Shown piece after piece: positions 52,814 through 62,780 of a stretch of DNA of 64,000 nt. The notes below the pieces were generated by a model. The model saw nothing but the letters and a program-made list of their open reading frames with translations, ran no database searches and was not told the origin of the DNA. A program made the translations under genes and the position numbers. The stretch lies in contig NC_079242.1 in assembly GCF_028009165.1 (NCBI RefSeq), positions 930,001-994,000 of the forward strand. Reading direction: 5' to 3'. Origin of the DNA: Akanthomyces muscarius. Taxonomy: Eukaryota; Ascomycota; Sordariomycetes; Hypocreales; Cordycipitaceae. The stretch's first letter is position 1; the number at the start of each line of letters is the position of its first letter.

Positions 52814-54572
52814 GTTTAGACGGCTCTAGGCACGTACCATGAATATTCGCATATACTTAGACAGTACGCTGCAGTAATAGCAACTCCTCTTTAAAATTTA
52901 TTATACATTTTTGCTTATTTACAATTGAAGTTGTAAATATATTGAAATGTCAAATTCGGTACTGCTCTTTGGCGCAGGCCATCATCCTTGCATGACAGGG
53001 TGCTCACTTTCGGCTAGCTCGTGGCTCCCTAGACATGCAGTTCGCCTGTTGCAGTTTGCAGGGGGGAAGCAAGTGGAATAATTAGGTTCCAGACGGCAGG
53101 GTCAGGTCGTCGGAGATTTACATCCAAGTCCCTGCAAGCATGCCCGTGTCTTTCAATAGTTGATGCAGCGTGGCGGCAACGTGCAGCGAGAGCTGCGCCG
53201 GATGGCTAGAGTTGGAAGTGCCGATGAATCACGTCATGATGGCGTTGAGACTGGACGGCAGCCATCGCATCAAACAACACTGGCGCTGGTTTTTAGGTGT
53301 GGCTAATAAAAGGTTAGCAGACACGGTAGACTAACAGTCGATGTCTGCCACGGCCCACGATCGTCTCGCTGTGGCCTGTTGAGGCCTAGATTGCCGGCAG
53401 GGCGGAACAGCGAGGCTGGCGGTTTCCGGTGCTGTGTAGCGGCACGTGCTCGGAGTTGCAGCGCCGTGCATCACCGTGCAGTGCAGCACGGTGAAGTGCC
53501 GTGCAGGTGATTGGATTGATTACACATCTGCTCTGCTTTGTTCTGGCTGGGATTGCCTGAAGAAGCATATTGCCAGCCGAAGTGGATCCCTGCAGCTGCA
53601 GCTGAGTGGCAGAACAAGAAGCCTCTGTGGGGGCCGAGATAAGGACTTGGAATCGAGGTTTGCAGCTCTGATTGGTCCAGATCTCTTCATGCACGCCGCC
53701 ATTGGTGCAATTTAAGCTCAGCCCCGCAGCCACGCCTCAGCCTCTTGTGCGAGACAGGCTGCTGATTGCTAAGCATCCAGACAGACAGCCTGTTCCGTGG
53801 TCGCTGGTAGGGCGCGGGGCACACCAGCTGGCTCAACAGCCTGTCTCAGTCTCTCTGCACGAGTCTGGGGGCTTTTTCGGGGGACCTGGGTCTGGCCACA
53901 GTGTCTCGGTCCGTCGAAAATTATCCTAAATACTGAATACCTACCTATGTGTTCGTTACGTTGCTTGGTTAGGTATACCCGCTGTAAGACCCACTGAAAG
54001 GCAGGCAAATCAAGGCGGCCCTCCCACTCAACCACTGTTTGCGGTCTCAAGGCTCGCTGTGACCCCCCAGGGGCCCCCATAGTGCCCCCCAGTGGCTCCC
54101 CAACTCCCCTAGAAGCCCTCGGCTATGCTTTTCTGGCTGCCAGCGCCCGCAAACTCGGAACTGTGGACTGTACGCTCCGTGACCCAGACGTTATCGGAGC
54201 CCCTCGGCGAGCGAAAAAGTCCGCAAAAGACTCATTTGACCAGCTAATCCACCACCACCGCCCCGCGATTTCTCTCTCCGCAAACAACCACGAACCCTTT
54301 TCCTTCATCACCACACACGACGAACCAGTCTGATCATTTGGCGACACTGCTCCGACGGAATTACCATCATCGAATCTTGCACCTTGGCGACGAGCCCGAT
54401 TTGCGACCGACATCTTTGCCACCAAAGCCCCGCAACCATCGTCACTGCACTGTCTTTCTGCGGACTGGATTATTCGACAGCGTGATTGATTCTATCCATC
54501 CCCGAAATCGACAAGCATTAGCAAAATTGCCGGAAACTACCAGCGGCACAGGACTCGAGAAAGACGACGAAA
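52814..54572. other. Intergenic region and long leader of the bZIP gene
   Basis: About 1.76 kb. Features are an 8-bp inverted repeat (53472-53493) in a cluster of GTGCA-type motifs and C-rich sequence at 54060-54110. An upstream ORF of 40 codons (54125-54247) would lie in the leader if transcription starts early. No other gene is supported. Confidence 0.5.
53472..53493. repeat. Inverted repeat, 8-bp arms
   Basis: CACCGTGC and GCACGGTG flank AGTGCA. Further CCGTGCA copies occur on both sides (53464 and 53498). Confidence 0.7.
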
Positions 54573-56084
54573 ATGTCCAACTACAACGGCCGACACGGTC
54601 CCAACGTGTCCAACTACCTCCGGGACCTCAACACCATCTCTCCCCAAGAAGGCTCTGTCGACGAAAACTTCAACATGGAGGGCGACCTTGCTCTCTTCAC
54701 AAACACCGAGTTCTTCGATTTTGAGACGGGCCAAAACACCGATTTCCAGGCGCAACCCGTCAAGGAAACAACCCGTGCTACACCCGCCTCGTCTGATGAT
54801 GTGAGCGCTGCTCCCTCTGTCCTGGGTGACATGCCCAACTTGGACTTCATCTCCAGTATGTGTTTTTCATTTTCTCTACATCTTGTTATCATTTGACTTC
54901 CCAAGCCCCATCTATCCCCATTCCCTGCGCTTTGTGCGAACCTGGTCACTGCACGTCTACCGGGCCAATCCGGGGCTGTCCCGCTACCACAGTTAGCGCG
55001 GCAGCGACCAAGGTTGGACTCGCAGGCCAGCGTTCAGCTTCACCCCTCCACGCCCACATCAGCTTATTACCAGGCTTGCATCTGTACCTCTGGCACAATA
55101 TCCCCGCCTCCTTGCAAATTGCGACATGGCAGACTTGACGCGCCGTTATTGGAACAGCCAGCTGTCTGAACCAGCCTGTCATGGTGCTCGCTTGCACTGG
55201 AAGTGGGGCCAATGGACAGGTAGCCGGGGGCTTACAAATGGCGGGACCGATGGTGCAATATCTCGTGATGCCGGGGCCCCTCAGTCAACACAGCTAATCT
55301 GTGTTTGGCCGCACGGCCTCGGGGTTTGGAACGCAGATCGACTGCCTTCTTGATAAGGTCGTCATCTTGCTATGGTCCCTTTCCTTTTGTCTCCGGGCCT
55401 TCCAGCCATTCACTGCACCTTCACTTTGCATTCTTCTTTCTCTGCTTTCTTTATACTTGCTGTTGCGGTGCTTGCTTATACGGCAGCGCAATGCTATGCA
55501 CCTCTAATAGCCGTTGACTAACACGGCCGCCCGCCATAGATGACTTTGCTTTCAACGAGTTCAACAACACATATGCGCCCCAGATGAACACCTTTGCCGA
55601 AGCCAACCACAATTTCCAGCCTCTGCAGCCCAACCATGGCGCGCAAATGCCTCAGCACGGTCCCCAGTACCACGCCGCTGCCGCTGCCGCCGCCGCGCGT
55701 TCCGGCGAGGCCAAGCACAAGGGCGAGCCCATTGCGCCCCAGACGCAGGCCCTGAACTTTGAGGAGGCCTCGCGCGTCGCCGCCGAGGAGGACAAGCGCC
55801 GCCGCAACACTGCCGCCAGCGCCCGCTTCCGCATCAAGAAGAAGCAGCGCGAGCAGGCCCTCGAGAAGTCGGCCAAGGACATGCAGAACAAGGTGTCGGA
55901 CCTCGAGAACAAGGTTTCGCAGCTCGAGACGGAGAACAAGTGGCTCAAGAATCTGCTCGTCGAGAAGAACGAGGGCAACGAGGACATTTCGGCCCTGTGG
56001 AAGGAGTTCACCAAGCAGGCCGGCAGCAAGCTCTCCAAGGCCAGCGAGTCAAGTAGCGCCGCCGCCGTCAACGCCGAGCGGTAG
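54573..56084 (+). CDS. metR: bZIP transcription factor of the cys-3/MetR sulfur-regulator type
   Basis: Exons 54573-54855 and 55540-56084 code for 275 residues. The N-terminus (GRHGPNVSNYLRDLNTISP, then an acidic LALFTNTEFFDFE segment) matches the recalled opening of fungal MetR/CYS3 proteins. A His/Gln/Ala-rich middle precedes the bZIP domain. The basic region is at ~181-203 (KRRRNTAASARFRIKKKQRE) and the zipper at ~204-235 (leucines in DLENKVSQLETENKWLKNLL). CYS3/MetR activates genes for sulfate uptake and assimilation and is itself controlled by sulfur supply. The intron is 684 nt, far longer than others in the window, with a GTATGT donor and a GACTAAC branch point. Its last ~170 bases are pyrimidine-rich and end shortly before in-frame Met111 (55584). 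Confidence 0.86.
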
Positions 56085-56361
56085 TTCTGCGTACCCGTGG
56101 AGTGGGCTTGCAATGTCTCTGCTTCAACAGGCAAGACACGGGCTCACTACAGGAAGCACGACAAAAAGTTTAGAAAGCTTTTGACACCTTTTACTACAAG
56201 GATCTAAAGCTGGCGTTTTCTCTTGGTGGCATACCATCGATGGCATCCATCTTGGCTATCTTTTTTTTTTTTTTCTGTTTCGTTTTATATATATGGGAAA
56301 GCTTTTTTGTGTGATTCCTTCTTTGTCCCGACAACGTCGGCGCACGAAGATTCGGGACAAA

Positions 56362-56390
56362 GGGGACGGGATGGGACGGGGTCATGGGGG
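56362..56390 (+). other. Potential G-quadruplex in the bZIP 3' region
   Basis: Five G-runs of 3-5 bases with loops of AC, AT, AC and TCAT, starting 278 bases after the bZIP stop on the sense strand. Confidence 0.6.
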
Positions 56391-56550
56391 TAAAGCATGG
56401 GGTGGACTGAGCAGCGGGCGGTTCTGACCTTTGGACAGACTGTGGGACAGCCACGACGATGGGGATCTGGTTGGCAGTTTTTTTCTCTAACATGTTTAGA
56501 TGAATATGTGTTAATGATGATTTTCCGCTATTATTATTTTATATATACAT

Positions 56551-56669
56551 GATGTATGCATGGTGTATCTGCACCTGTGTTGGGACATGGATATACATCA
56601 TCCTTCTGTACTTGTGCTGGGACCTGGACATGCGTAATGTATGCATGATGTATCTGTACTTGTACTGAG
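56551..56669. repeat. Degenerate tandem repeat, ~40-bp period, three copies
   Basis: Each copy contains a variant of GTATCTGTACTTGTRCTGGGAC preceded by an ATGTATGCATGATG-like string. The middle copy is the most diverged. Confidence 0.55.
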
Positions 56670-56901
56670 CCTCGCTGGAAGAAGCGATGAAGGACAGACG
56701 AAGAAGCTAAAGACGAGTGGATGAATTGTAAAACAATGTTCAACGCTATTCTAGTATACAATGTATCGTGACAATGGCTTTCCTGCCCAGCAGCTTGATC
56801 CTGCAAACAACTTGGAAGACTCTTTTCGCCGAGTAGGTGCATATCCGCCGCATCCGCCTCGCGTGTGGTGTGTGTGCGTACGTGTGTGCATGTATGCATG
56901 T

Positions 56902-57345
56902 CTACTGCGCGCCGCCCTCCTGCTCCTCATTCTGCTTCTTGAGCGCGTCCAGGCGCTGCTTGTTGCGCCTGCCCACCATGCGTACCGTCGTCTCGCGCTC
57001 CGCGTCCGTCATCTCCTTCCAGTTGGTGATGCGGGCGACGGTGCCGTCGACGTTGACGACGAGCGGGCCCAGCTCGGCGAGCCGGACCGTCGACCCCTCG
57101 CCGCTGACGTCGAGCGTGACGGGCGTTCCCTCACCGGGCGCGGGCAAGCCCTGCTGCTGTTTCTGGCTGCCGGCGGCGGACGTGTCCGTCTCGCCGTCTT
57201 TGGATGACAAGTACTGCGTGATGCCGGACATGGAAAAGGGGCGCCGGGGAGCGAGGCTGTGGCGGTGGAGGAGTGTCGGTGTTGGACGGCGCGGGTGATG
57301 ACGCAGGGAGTGCCGGGCAAACGCTACCAAGGCGGTGCGGGGCAT
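56902..57345 (-). CDS. Small conserved fungal protein of unknown function, possible mitochondrial leader
   Basis: A single exon. From the ATG at 57345 it gives 147 residues. The first ~38 are Arg/His/Ser/Pro-rich without acidic residues (AFARHSLRHHPRRPTPTLLH), like a mitochondrial presequence. From the internal Met (57231-57229) the product is 109 residues, starting MSGITQYLSSKDGE. The C-terminal half (LDVSGEGSTVRLAELGPLVV, then NVDGTVARITNW and MTDAERETTVRMVGRRNKQR) is orderly, with an alternating beta segment and a basic helix. From memory, similar small proteins occur across filamentous ascomycetes without assigned function. The frame extends 42 codons further upstream (to 57471), but that part looks unnatural. 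I infer a short basic-tail protein and make no functional call. Confidence 0.7.
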   Translation of the reverse strand: MPRTALVAFARHSLRHHPRRPTPTLLHRHSLAPRRPFSMSGITQYLSSKDGETDTSAAGSQKQQQGLPAPGEGTPVTLDVSGEGSTVRLAELGPLVVNVDGTVARITNWKEMTDAERETTVRMVGRRNKQRLDALKKQNEEQEGGAQ

Positions 57346-59032
57346 TGGGGAAACGCGATTGCTGGGCTGCCGATTGAAGATGGATTGCGATGCGGTGCGT
57401 GTACTGTGCTGCGTTGCTCGTGGCTGTGATGTTCTACAGGATTGTGGCTGCGATGGAGCGAGTTTTTGCATGGCTTGGCGATTTTGGCTCCGAGTGGGTT
57501 AGGTGTCTCGATGCGCTCTCGGCAGCCAGGGTCCGAGACAGGACTTGGGACATCATCAGAACAACCGATCACATCTGCGTCTTTTCGTCATACTGTGCAG
57601 ACCGAAATATATACAGTCATAATGTTGCCTCCGCGGCCAATTGAAACGGTGACGTATTTCGGAGCATATTCCCCTTCATTAGGCGGTGCGATTCTCATAC
57701 CAGTAGTAGCTCAGCAGCTGTCATTCATCCGAAGGCGTCGGTGAGACTTGCATGACGGGCTTTGTGGAGCACTGGGGATGGACTGCAGGATTTCTGCAGG
57801 ATTTCTGCAGAAAATTCTGAGTAGGTCATTCTGTGCAACAGTGTCCTAATTCCTCCTTGCTAGGCAAAGGTTGTATCGGCACGCGATGCTTGTGCTGCTT
57901 GTGCTTGTTTCTTTCAGCCATTTGCGTCATGGGGCGCAAGGACACAACAAACGTCGGATGGAGCTCCCTGTTTGAAGCCCTCGGTGTACCATTTCTGTTT
58001 ACAAACCATGTCGTAGTTTAATGCCTCAAGAAACAACAGCGTGATCAATTTCCGAATTGGCCCGGATTGACATCTAGAACTTATTATAGTCCTTGGCCTC
58101 CCGTAATGATGGTGAGAGAAATACGGTCCGGAGTCGCCGTGGCATCGAGGCTGCACCCCAAGCTACAGGGACCGGGCCGCGGATTGGCAGTGACCACTTT
58201 AATGCAGCTAGGCAACTAGGCCAGGGTGGTTTTGCAGGGAAGATGCGACCAATTTCTTCACCGATTCACCGTCCTGTTTCCGTGTTTGGGACTGGATGCG
58301 TTTTTATCGGTCTATTCGCGGCCGTGAGTCTAGGTCGAGGAAGATTGTGCATCGGGAAGCACTGATGGTAGCTGTGCGGCGCTGGCTCTTGGGTCTGGAT
58401 GCGGCGCGTCCTCCATTCTGACCCCCATTTCGTCGTCTTGGTCGGCCCCTCTCTCGTCTCGATGCTGGTCGATCCTGGCTGTCCAACACAACCCCGGCAT
58501 TGGCGCGTGCCGGATTCCCGACGCTTTGTGTGCGGTGCAGTGTGAGATTGTGCCATGGTAATTGAATGGCTGGATTCGAGGTGCGTGCGTGTGCAAGAGG
58601 ATGGCGGAGCGCTGCGCCATGGAGCGAGGCATGGCGGAGACGAGGGGCATCACTGGTCGGCGGCTGGCAGCTGTCAGTTGGCAACAGTTTACGTTTGCTT
58701 TGGAGGGGCTCGCAGCTGGCGCTCGTCGGCCCTGGCTGGCAGGCCGCCAGTCGCCCAGAAAAATAAAATGGACGGCCCGGCCAGTTTAGAAGTCGGACCC
58801 TCATCAGCGCTGTTATTTTTTCCTGACTCGACTCTTCTCTCCCTCGCACCAACGTCTTTGTTGTTGATTCTCTTCTTTGCTTCTTCGTCGTTGCTTACGA
58901 GGCCATTTCGACCATCTCGTATTTCCTGCACGTCTAGTCTCGGTCAACAGTTGACCTGTAGCGTCTCGCCATCGTACCCCAACACACGTCGCATCACCAA
59001 CACAGCTTCAAACACGCATAAACACCTTCGCC
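57346..59032. other. Divergent intergenic region
   Basis: About 1.7 kb between the small conserved gene and the aminotransferase. A GCAGGATTTCT direct repeat lies at 57785-57806. CT-rich sequence before 59033 looks like the aminotransferase leader. No gene is supported. Confidence 0.5.
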
Positions 59033-60969
59033 ATGTTCAGCGGTCGCAAGTTTTCCTTCAACCGCCATACGGGCGCTCCCAAGCCCATGGCCAGACGCTT
59101 CTCCAACGCTGAGCCTGGCTCAAACGGTACGTTGTCTTGTCAAACAAGCAGTTTGTCCCCGCGCGTCCCGGAAGCCCGACGTCGCTGCCCAGCCCACAAG
59201 CTCCCTCGCCTCACCTAGCTGCTGAGCTGTGTGCTGCTAGCTCAGAGACAAGCTACCCCGCCAAAATCTCACAGAGCTCTGCAACGCCGGCGGGCAAGAG
59301 CCGAGACGAGCCACCCATAGATCCCAATATATTTTTTGTGCATGTAGAGAAACGTTGATTTATATGCTAATCTTCTCACGAAAAGAGGTCCAGTCCAAAG
59401 TCCATCGTCAGTTCCGTAATGCCCACGAAGGCCACATGCCCCATGCCGGCCTCGACGCCAGCCGTGCCTCCACCGGTGTTGTCTGGTGCACTGAGCGCGC
59501 CTGCGAGTATGGCTTCACGGAACACCCCGAAGAATGGGCCAACCTTGGTCAGGGTGCCCCAGAAGTCGAAGACGACATTGCCGGCTGTTTCCCTCGACCC
59601 AACACGATTGACATTTCCATGGCTGCCCGCGAGTACGGCCCCACCGCCGGCATCAAGCCCCTCCGCGAGGCCGTCGCCAACCTCTACAACGAGGCGCACC
59701 GCAAAGGCAAGGATAGCCAGTATACCTGGGAGAACGTTGCCATTGTCCCCGGTGGCCGCGCCGGTCTGATCCGTATCGCCGCCGTTCTCGGCACCTCGTA
59801 TCTGTCCTTTTTCTTGCCCGACTACACGGCCTACAATGAAATGCTGAGCCTGTTCAAGAACGTATGTCAAGTGTTGCCCGGCAATTCTTTACCATGAAGA
59901 GTTGCACTGACATGCATAGTTTGCTGCCATTCCTGTTCCCCTCTCCGAAGAGGATGGCTACCATATCCATCCTGACAAGATTGCCGAGGAAATCTCCCGC
60001 GGTACCTCTGTCATCCTCACCTCGAACCCTCGAAACCCTACCGGCCGTGTCGTTGCCAACCCCGAACTTGCCGAGATTCAGGATATTTGCCGTGGCCGCG
60101 CCACTTTTATTAGCGACGAGTTCTACTCTGGTTACAACTACACTAGCAACTGCGACGGCACTACCATTTCTGCCGCCGAGAACGTCGAGGATGTCGACGA
60201 GGACGACGTCCTGATCATTGACGGTCTTACCAAGCGATTCAGACTCCCCGGTTGGAGAATTGCCTGGATTATTGGTCCCAAGGGTATGTGCAGCTTGCCG
60301 TTTTGACCGAGGATACCTGCTAACAGACGATAGAATACATTAGCGCGTTGGTATCCCCCATATCTGTCTTGAAAATAAATGATTCTGACTCTGTGTAGTA
60401 TTGGCTCTTGCGGTAGCTATCTTGATGGTGGTGCCAACCACGCTTTCCAGGAGGCTGCCGTGCAGTTCCTTGAGCCCAAGCTTGTCCAGGAGGAAATGAT
60501 TCACCTGCAGCGCCACTTCCGCGACAAGCGCGACTTTGTCGTCAAGCGCCTCCGCGAGATGGGATTCGTCATCAAATACGTTCCCGACTCTACCTTCTAC
60601 CTGTAGGTGCCTCACGGGCTCCAAAAACTCTACCGATACTAACGAGCGCAGCTGGCTGAATCTGGAGGGTCTTCCCGACGCCATCTCCGACGGCCTCAAC
60701 TTCTTCCAAGCCTGCTTGGAAGAAAAGGTTATTGTCGTGCCCGGCATCTTCTTCGATCTGAACCCCTCGCGCCGTCGTGACCTGTTCGACTCGCCGTGCC
60801 ACCACTTTGTGCGCTTCTCGTACGGTCCCAGAATGGACGTACTGACCAAGGGCCTCGACCGCATCGAAACAGTCGTCAACAAGTACGTTCTGCATCCCTA
60901 ATATTACCACCACCTCGGCGAACGCTAACAACAGTTTGTAGGTTCAAGAAGCAGGCCACCTCGTCTTAG
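59033..60969 (+). CDS. PLP-dependent class I/II aminotransferase (ACC synthase-like fold)
   Basis: Seven exons, 59033-59126, 59386-59861, 59920-60283, 60334-60346, 60399-60602, 60652-60882 and 60942-60969, give 469 residues. Fold-type I landmarks are present: SNPRNPTGR (~225-233), SDEFYSGY with D256 and Y259, the PLP Schiff-base lysine K295 in DGLTKRFRLPGWR, and the C-terminal substrate-binding Arg in HFVRFSYG. The N-terminus is Arg/Ser/Phe-rich, possibly mitochondrial. Exon 4 is only 13 nt. It is needed to connect GPK-EYISA with IGSCGSYLDGG in frame, and its donor is the weak GTTGGT. Intron 1 is 259 nt; the others are 49-60 nt. Substrate specificity is not readable. Relatives include alanine/aspartate-type and aromatic aminotransferases. 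Confidence 0.87.
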
Positions 60970-61859
60970 ACACGGTGGTGGCAGGGCTGATACTTGGAGT
61001 GGACCGCCCCTTATGAGTCTTTGGCAAATGAGTGCATGTTCTGAGTACGAATGATTGGTATTTTTACTGTGTCAGATTTAGGCTATATGAAGCTGGAATT
61101 GATTCCTCATAAATTTCGCCTCGTCACCCACCCCTAGCTTTGGCGCAGCCGAAAGTGTAAAAACTCGGCTAGCCGCCCGAACCCCACGAAGCCATCAGCT
61201 GCGATCTAGCCTGGCGAGGCGGAAATGTGGCAGACTGCAGGGTCTGTCTAAGCCCATCAGTTCGTGCTAAGAACAAGCCCAGATTCCATTTGTCTCATCA
61301 CCCACTTCTGGCCGGTAAGGCACACTATGACACTAGAATCGGTCGCAAAGACTCGCTACGTTAGTGCATAGCCGTGTGGCTGTGCAAGACTGCGGCGGGT
61401 CGTCACAGCTTGTGGCGGGTGACCCTGAAAGACCGGGCGACCAAGTGGCATAACAAAAAAAAATCATCAAACAGAAGTTCTGCCAGATGGCGGAGACGGC
61501 AAATGCTGTAAGACTCTGCTGACCTTTGTGTACCGTGGGGCGGGCGCGTAGTAAATGGCTGTGACTGACAAGGTGAAGAAAGCCCAAAGTCACACCCAAG
61601 TGAGACTGGAAGGCGCCTGGTGAATGAGTGCCTTGTTCACGGCCATATAAGAGCACCCCTTTCCTTTGTACAATGGAAATTTCATCAAACACAACAAGAA
61701 CAAAAGGATCAATTCTTGACCATCTCAGCACATCTTTGCTCAACCTATAAATACTTTGCCGAATCTCCCCTCGACAGACATTCCCTCCACCACCACTTCC
61801 TCAACCAACCACCCTCCATCAACATCACCTCTATAAACCTCAATTATATAATCAACCTC
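60970..61859. other. Intergenic upstream of the vWA gene
   Basis: Unique sequence with a TATA-like site at 61646. The CAACA- and CACC-rich leader from 61680 to 61859 is typical of fungal 5' UTRs. Nothing else is seen. Confidence 0.55.
61646..61650 (+). promoter_or_regulatory. Candidate TATA box of the vWA gene
   Basis: CATATAAGAG lies ~210 bases before the ATG at 61860, with a CA-rich leader after it. Confidence 0.45.
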
Positions 61860-62780
61860 ATGAGCGAGAAATTCAGATCTCTTTACCAGTCGGTAAAGAG
61901 AAATCGTACGCAGCAAGATTCAGACGATACCGATCACGAAATCAACAACGCCGAAGCCTCTCCTCCCACGGACGCTCCGCCGGCTTACACGCCTACGGCC
62001 CCCGCGGCTTCGTCCAGTCGCGCCAGCGCCGGCGCCACTACCGCCCTGGGGGACGATGACCGTTTTGCCTTTCTCTGTGACTTTGACACGGTCTTTCTCA
62101 TCGACGACTCCGCATCCATGCGCCTTGATGCGAGCCCCACGGCCCGAGGCTCACGCTGGGACGAAGTCGCCGACGTGCTCCGCGCGGTGGCGCCCATCTG
62201 CGCCGCCCGCGACGACGACGGTCTCGACGTTTACTTTCTCAACCACCGATCGCCCAGCAGCCGCGTCGCGCCGCCCGGCAAAGCCCCTGGCGGGTACTAC
62301 AACATCCGCGACGCCGCCGCGGTGACGCGCATGTTTGGCGCCACCCGGCCCGACGGCTACACGCCGACGGGCAAGCGTCTCGAGGAGATACTCGATGCCT
62401 ACCTGAAGCGCCTGGAGGCGGCGCCCAGTCCCAAGAGCGTCAAGTCGATGAACGTCATCGTCATCACCGACGGCGACCCCACGGACGACCCCGCCGGCGT
62501 GCTCATCGAGGCGGCGCGCCACCTGAACCAGCTGAACGCCGGGGCGTCGCAGCTCGGCGTGCAGTTCTTCCAGGTCGGCCGGGACGCAAGGGCCAAGGAG
62601 GCCCTGCAGGAGCTGGACGACGGACTGTCGAAGCACTCGGGCAGGGACATTGTCGACGCGGTGACGTGGGACAATACGTCGCGCGGGGGACCTGGCTTGA
62701 CTGCCGGGGGCGTCTTGAAGGTGGTGCTTGGCGCCGTCTCGAGACGACTGGACTGGAAGCCCATGGGTGGCGGGCGATAG
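61860..62780 (+). CDS. von Willebrand factor type A domain protein
   Basis: A single exon of 306 residues. The vWA domain begins near residue 76 (DTVFLIDDSASM) with a complete MIDAS D82-x-S84-x-S86. The other expected ligands lie in GYTPTGKRLEE (Thr) and VIVITDGDPTDD (Asp), so metal binding is likely. The first ~70 residues are hydrophilic and disordered, with PPAY (40-43), a PPxY-type ligand for WW domains. There is no signal peptide, so it is intracellular. Fungal proteins of this size and layout are common and mostly uncharacterised; they may serve as protein-interaction scaffolds. I use the ATG at 61860 because the in-frame sequence upstream of it lies in the leader and looks non-coding. 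Confidence 0.88.
   Translation: MSEKFRSLYQSVKRNRTQQDSDDTDHEINNAEASPPTDAPPAYTPTAPAASSSRASAGATTALGDDDRFAFLCDFDTVFLIDDSASMRLDASPTARGSRWDEVADVLRAVAPICAARDDDGLDVYFLNHRSPSSRVAPPGKAPGGYYNIRDAAAVTRMFGATRPDGYTPTGKRLEEILDAYLKRLEAAPSPKSVKSMNVIVITDGDPTDDPAGVLIEAARHLNQLNAGASQLGVQFFQVGRDARAKEALQELDDGLSKHSGRDIVDAVTWDNTSRGGPGLTAGGVLKVVLGAVSRRLDWKPMGGGR

Larger units (their letters stand above)
56085..56901. other. Convergent 3' region with G-quadruplex motif and degenerate repeats
   Basis: It lies between the bZIP gene and the small conserved gene. It contains a T-run at 56261-56274, a G-quadruplex-capable sequence (56362-56390) and a degenerate ~40-bp tandem repeat (56551-56669). No coding region is supported. 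Confidence 0.55.
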
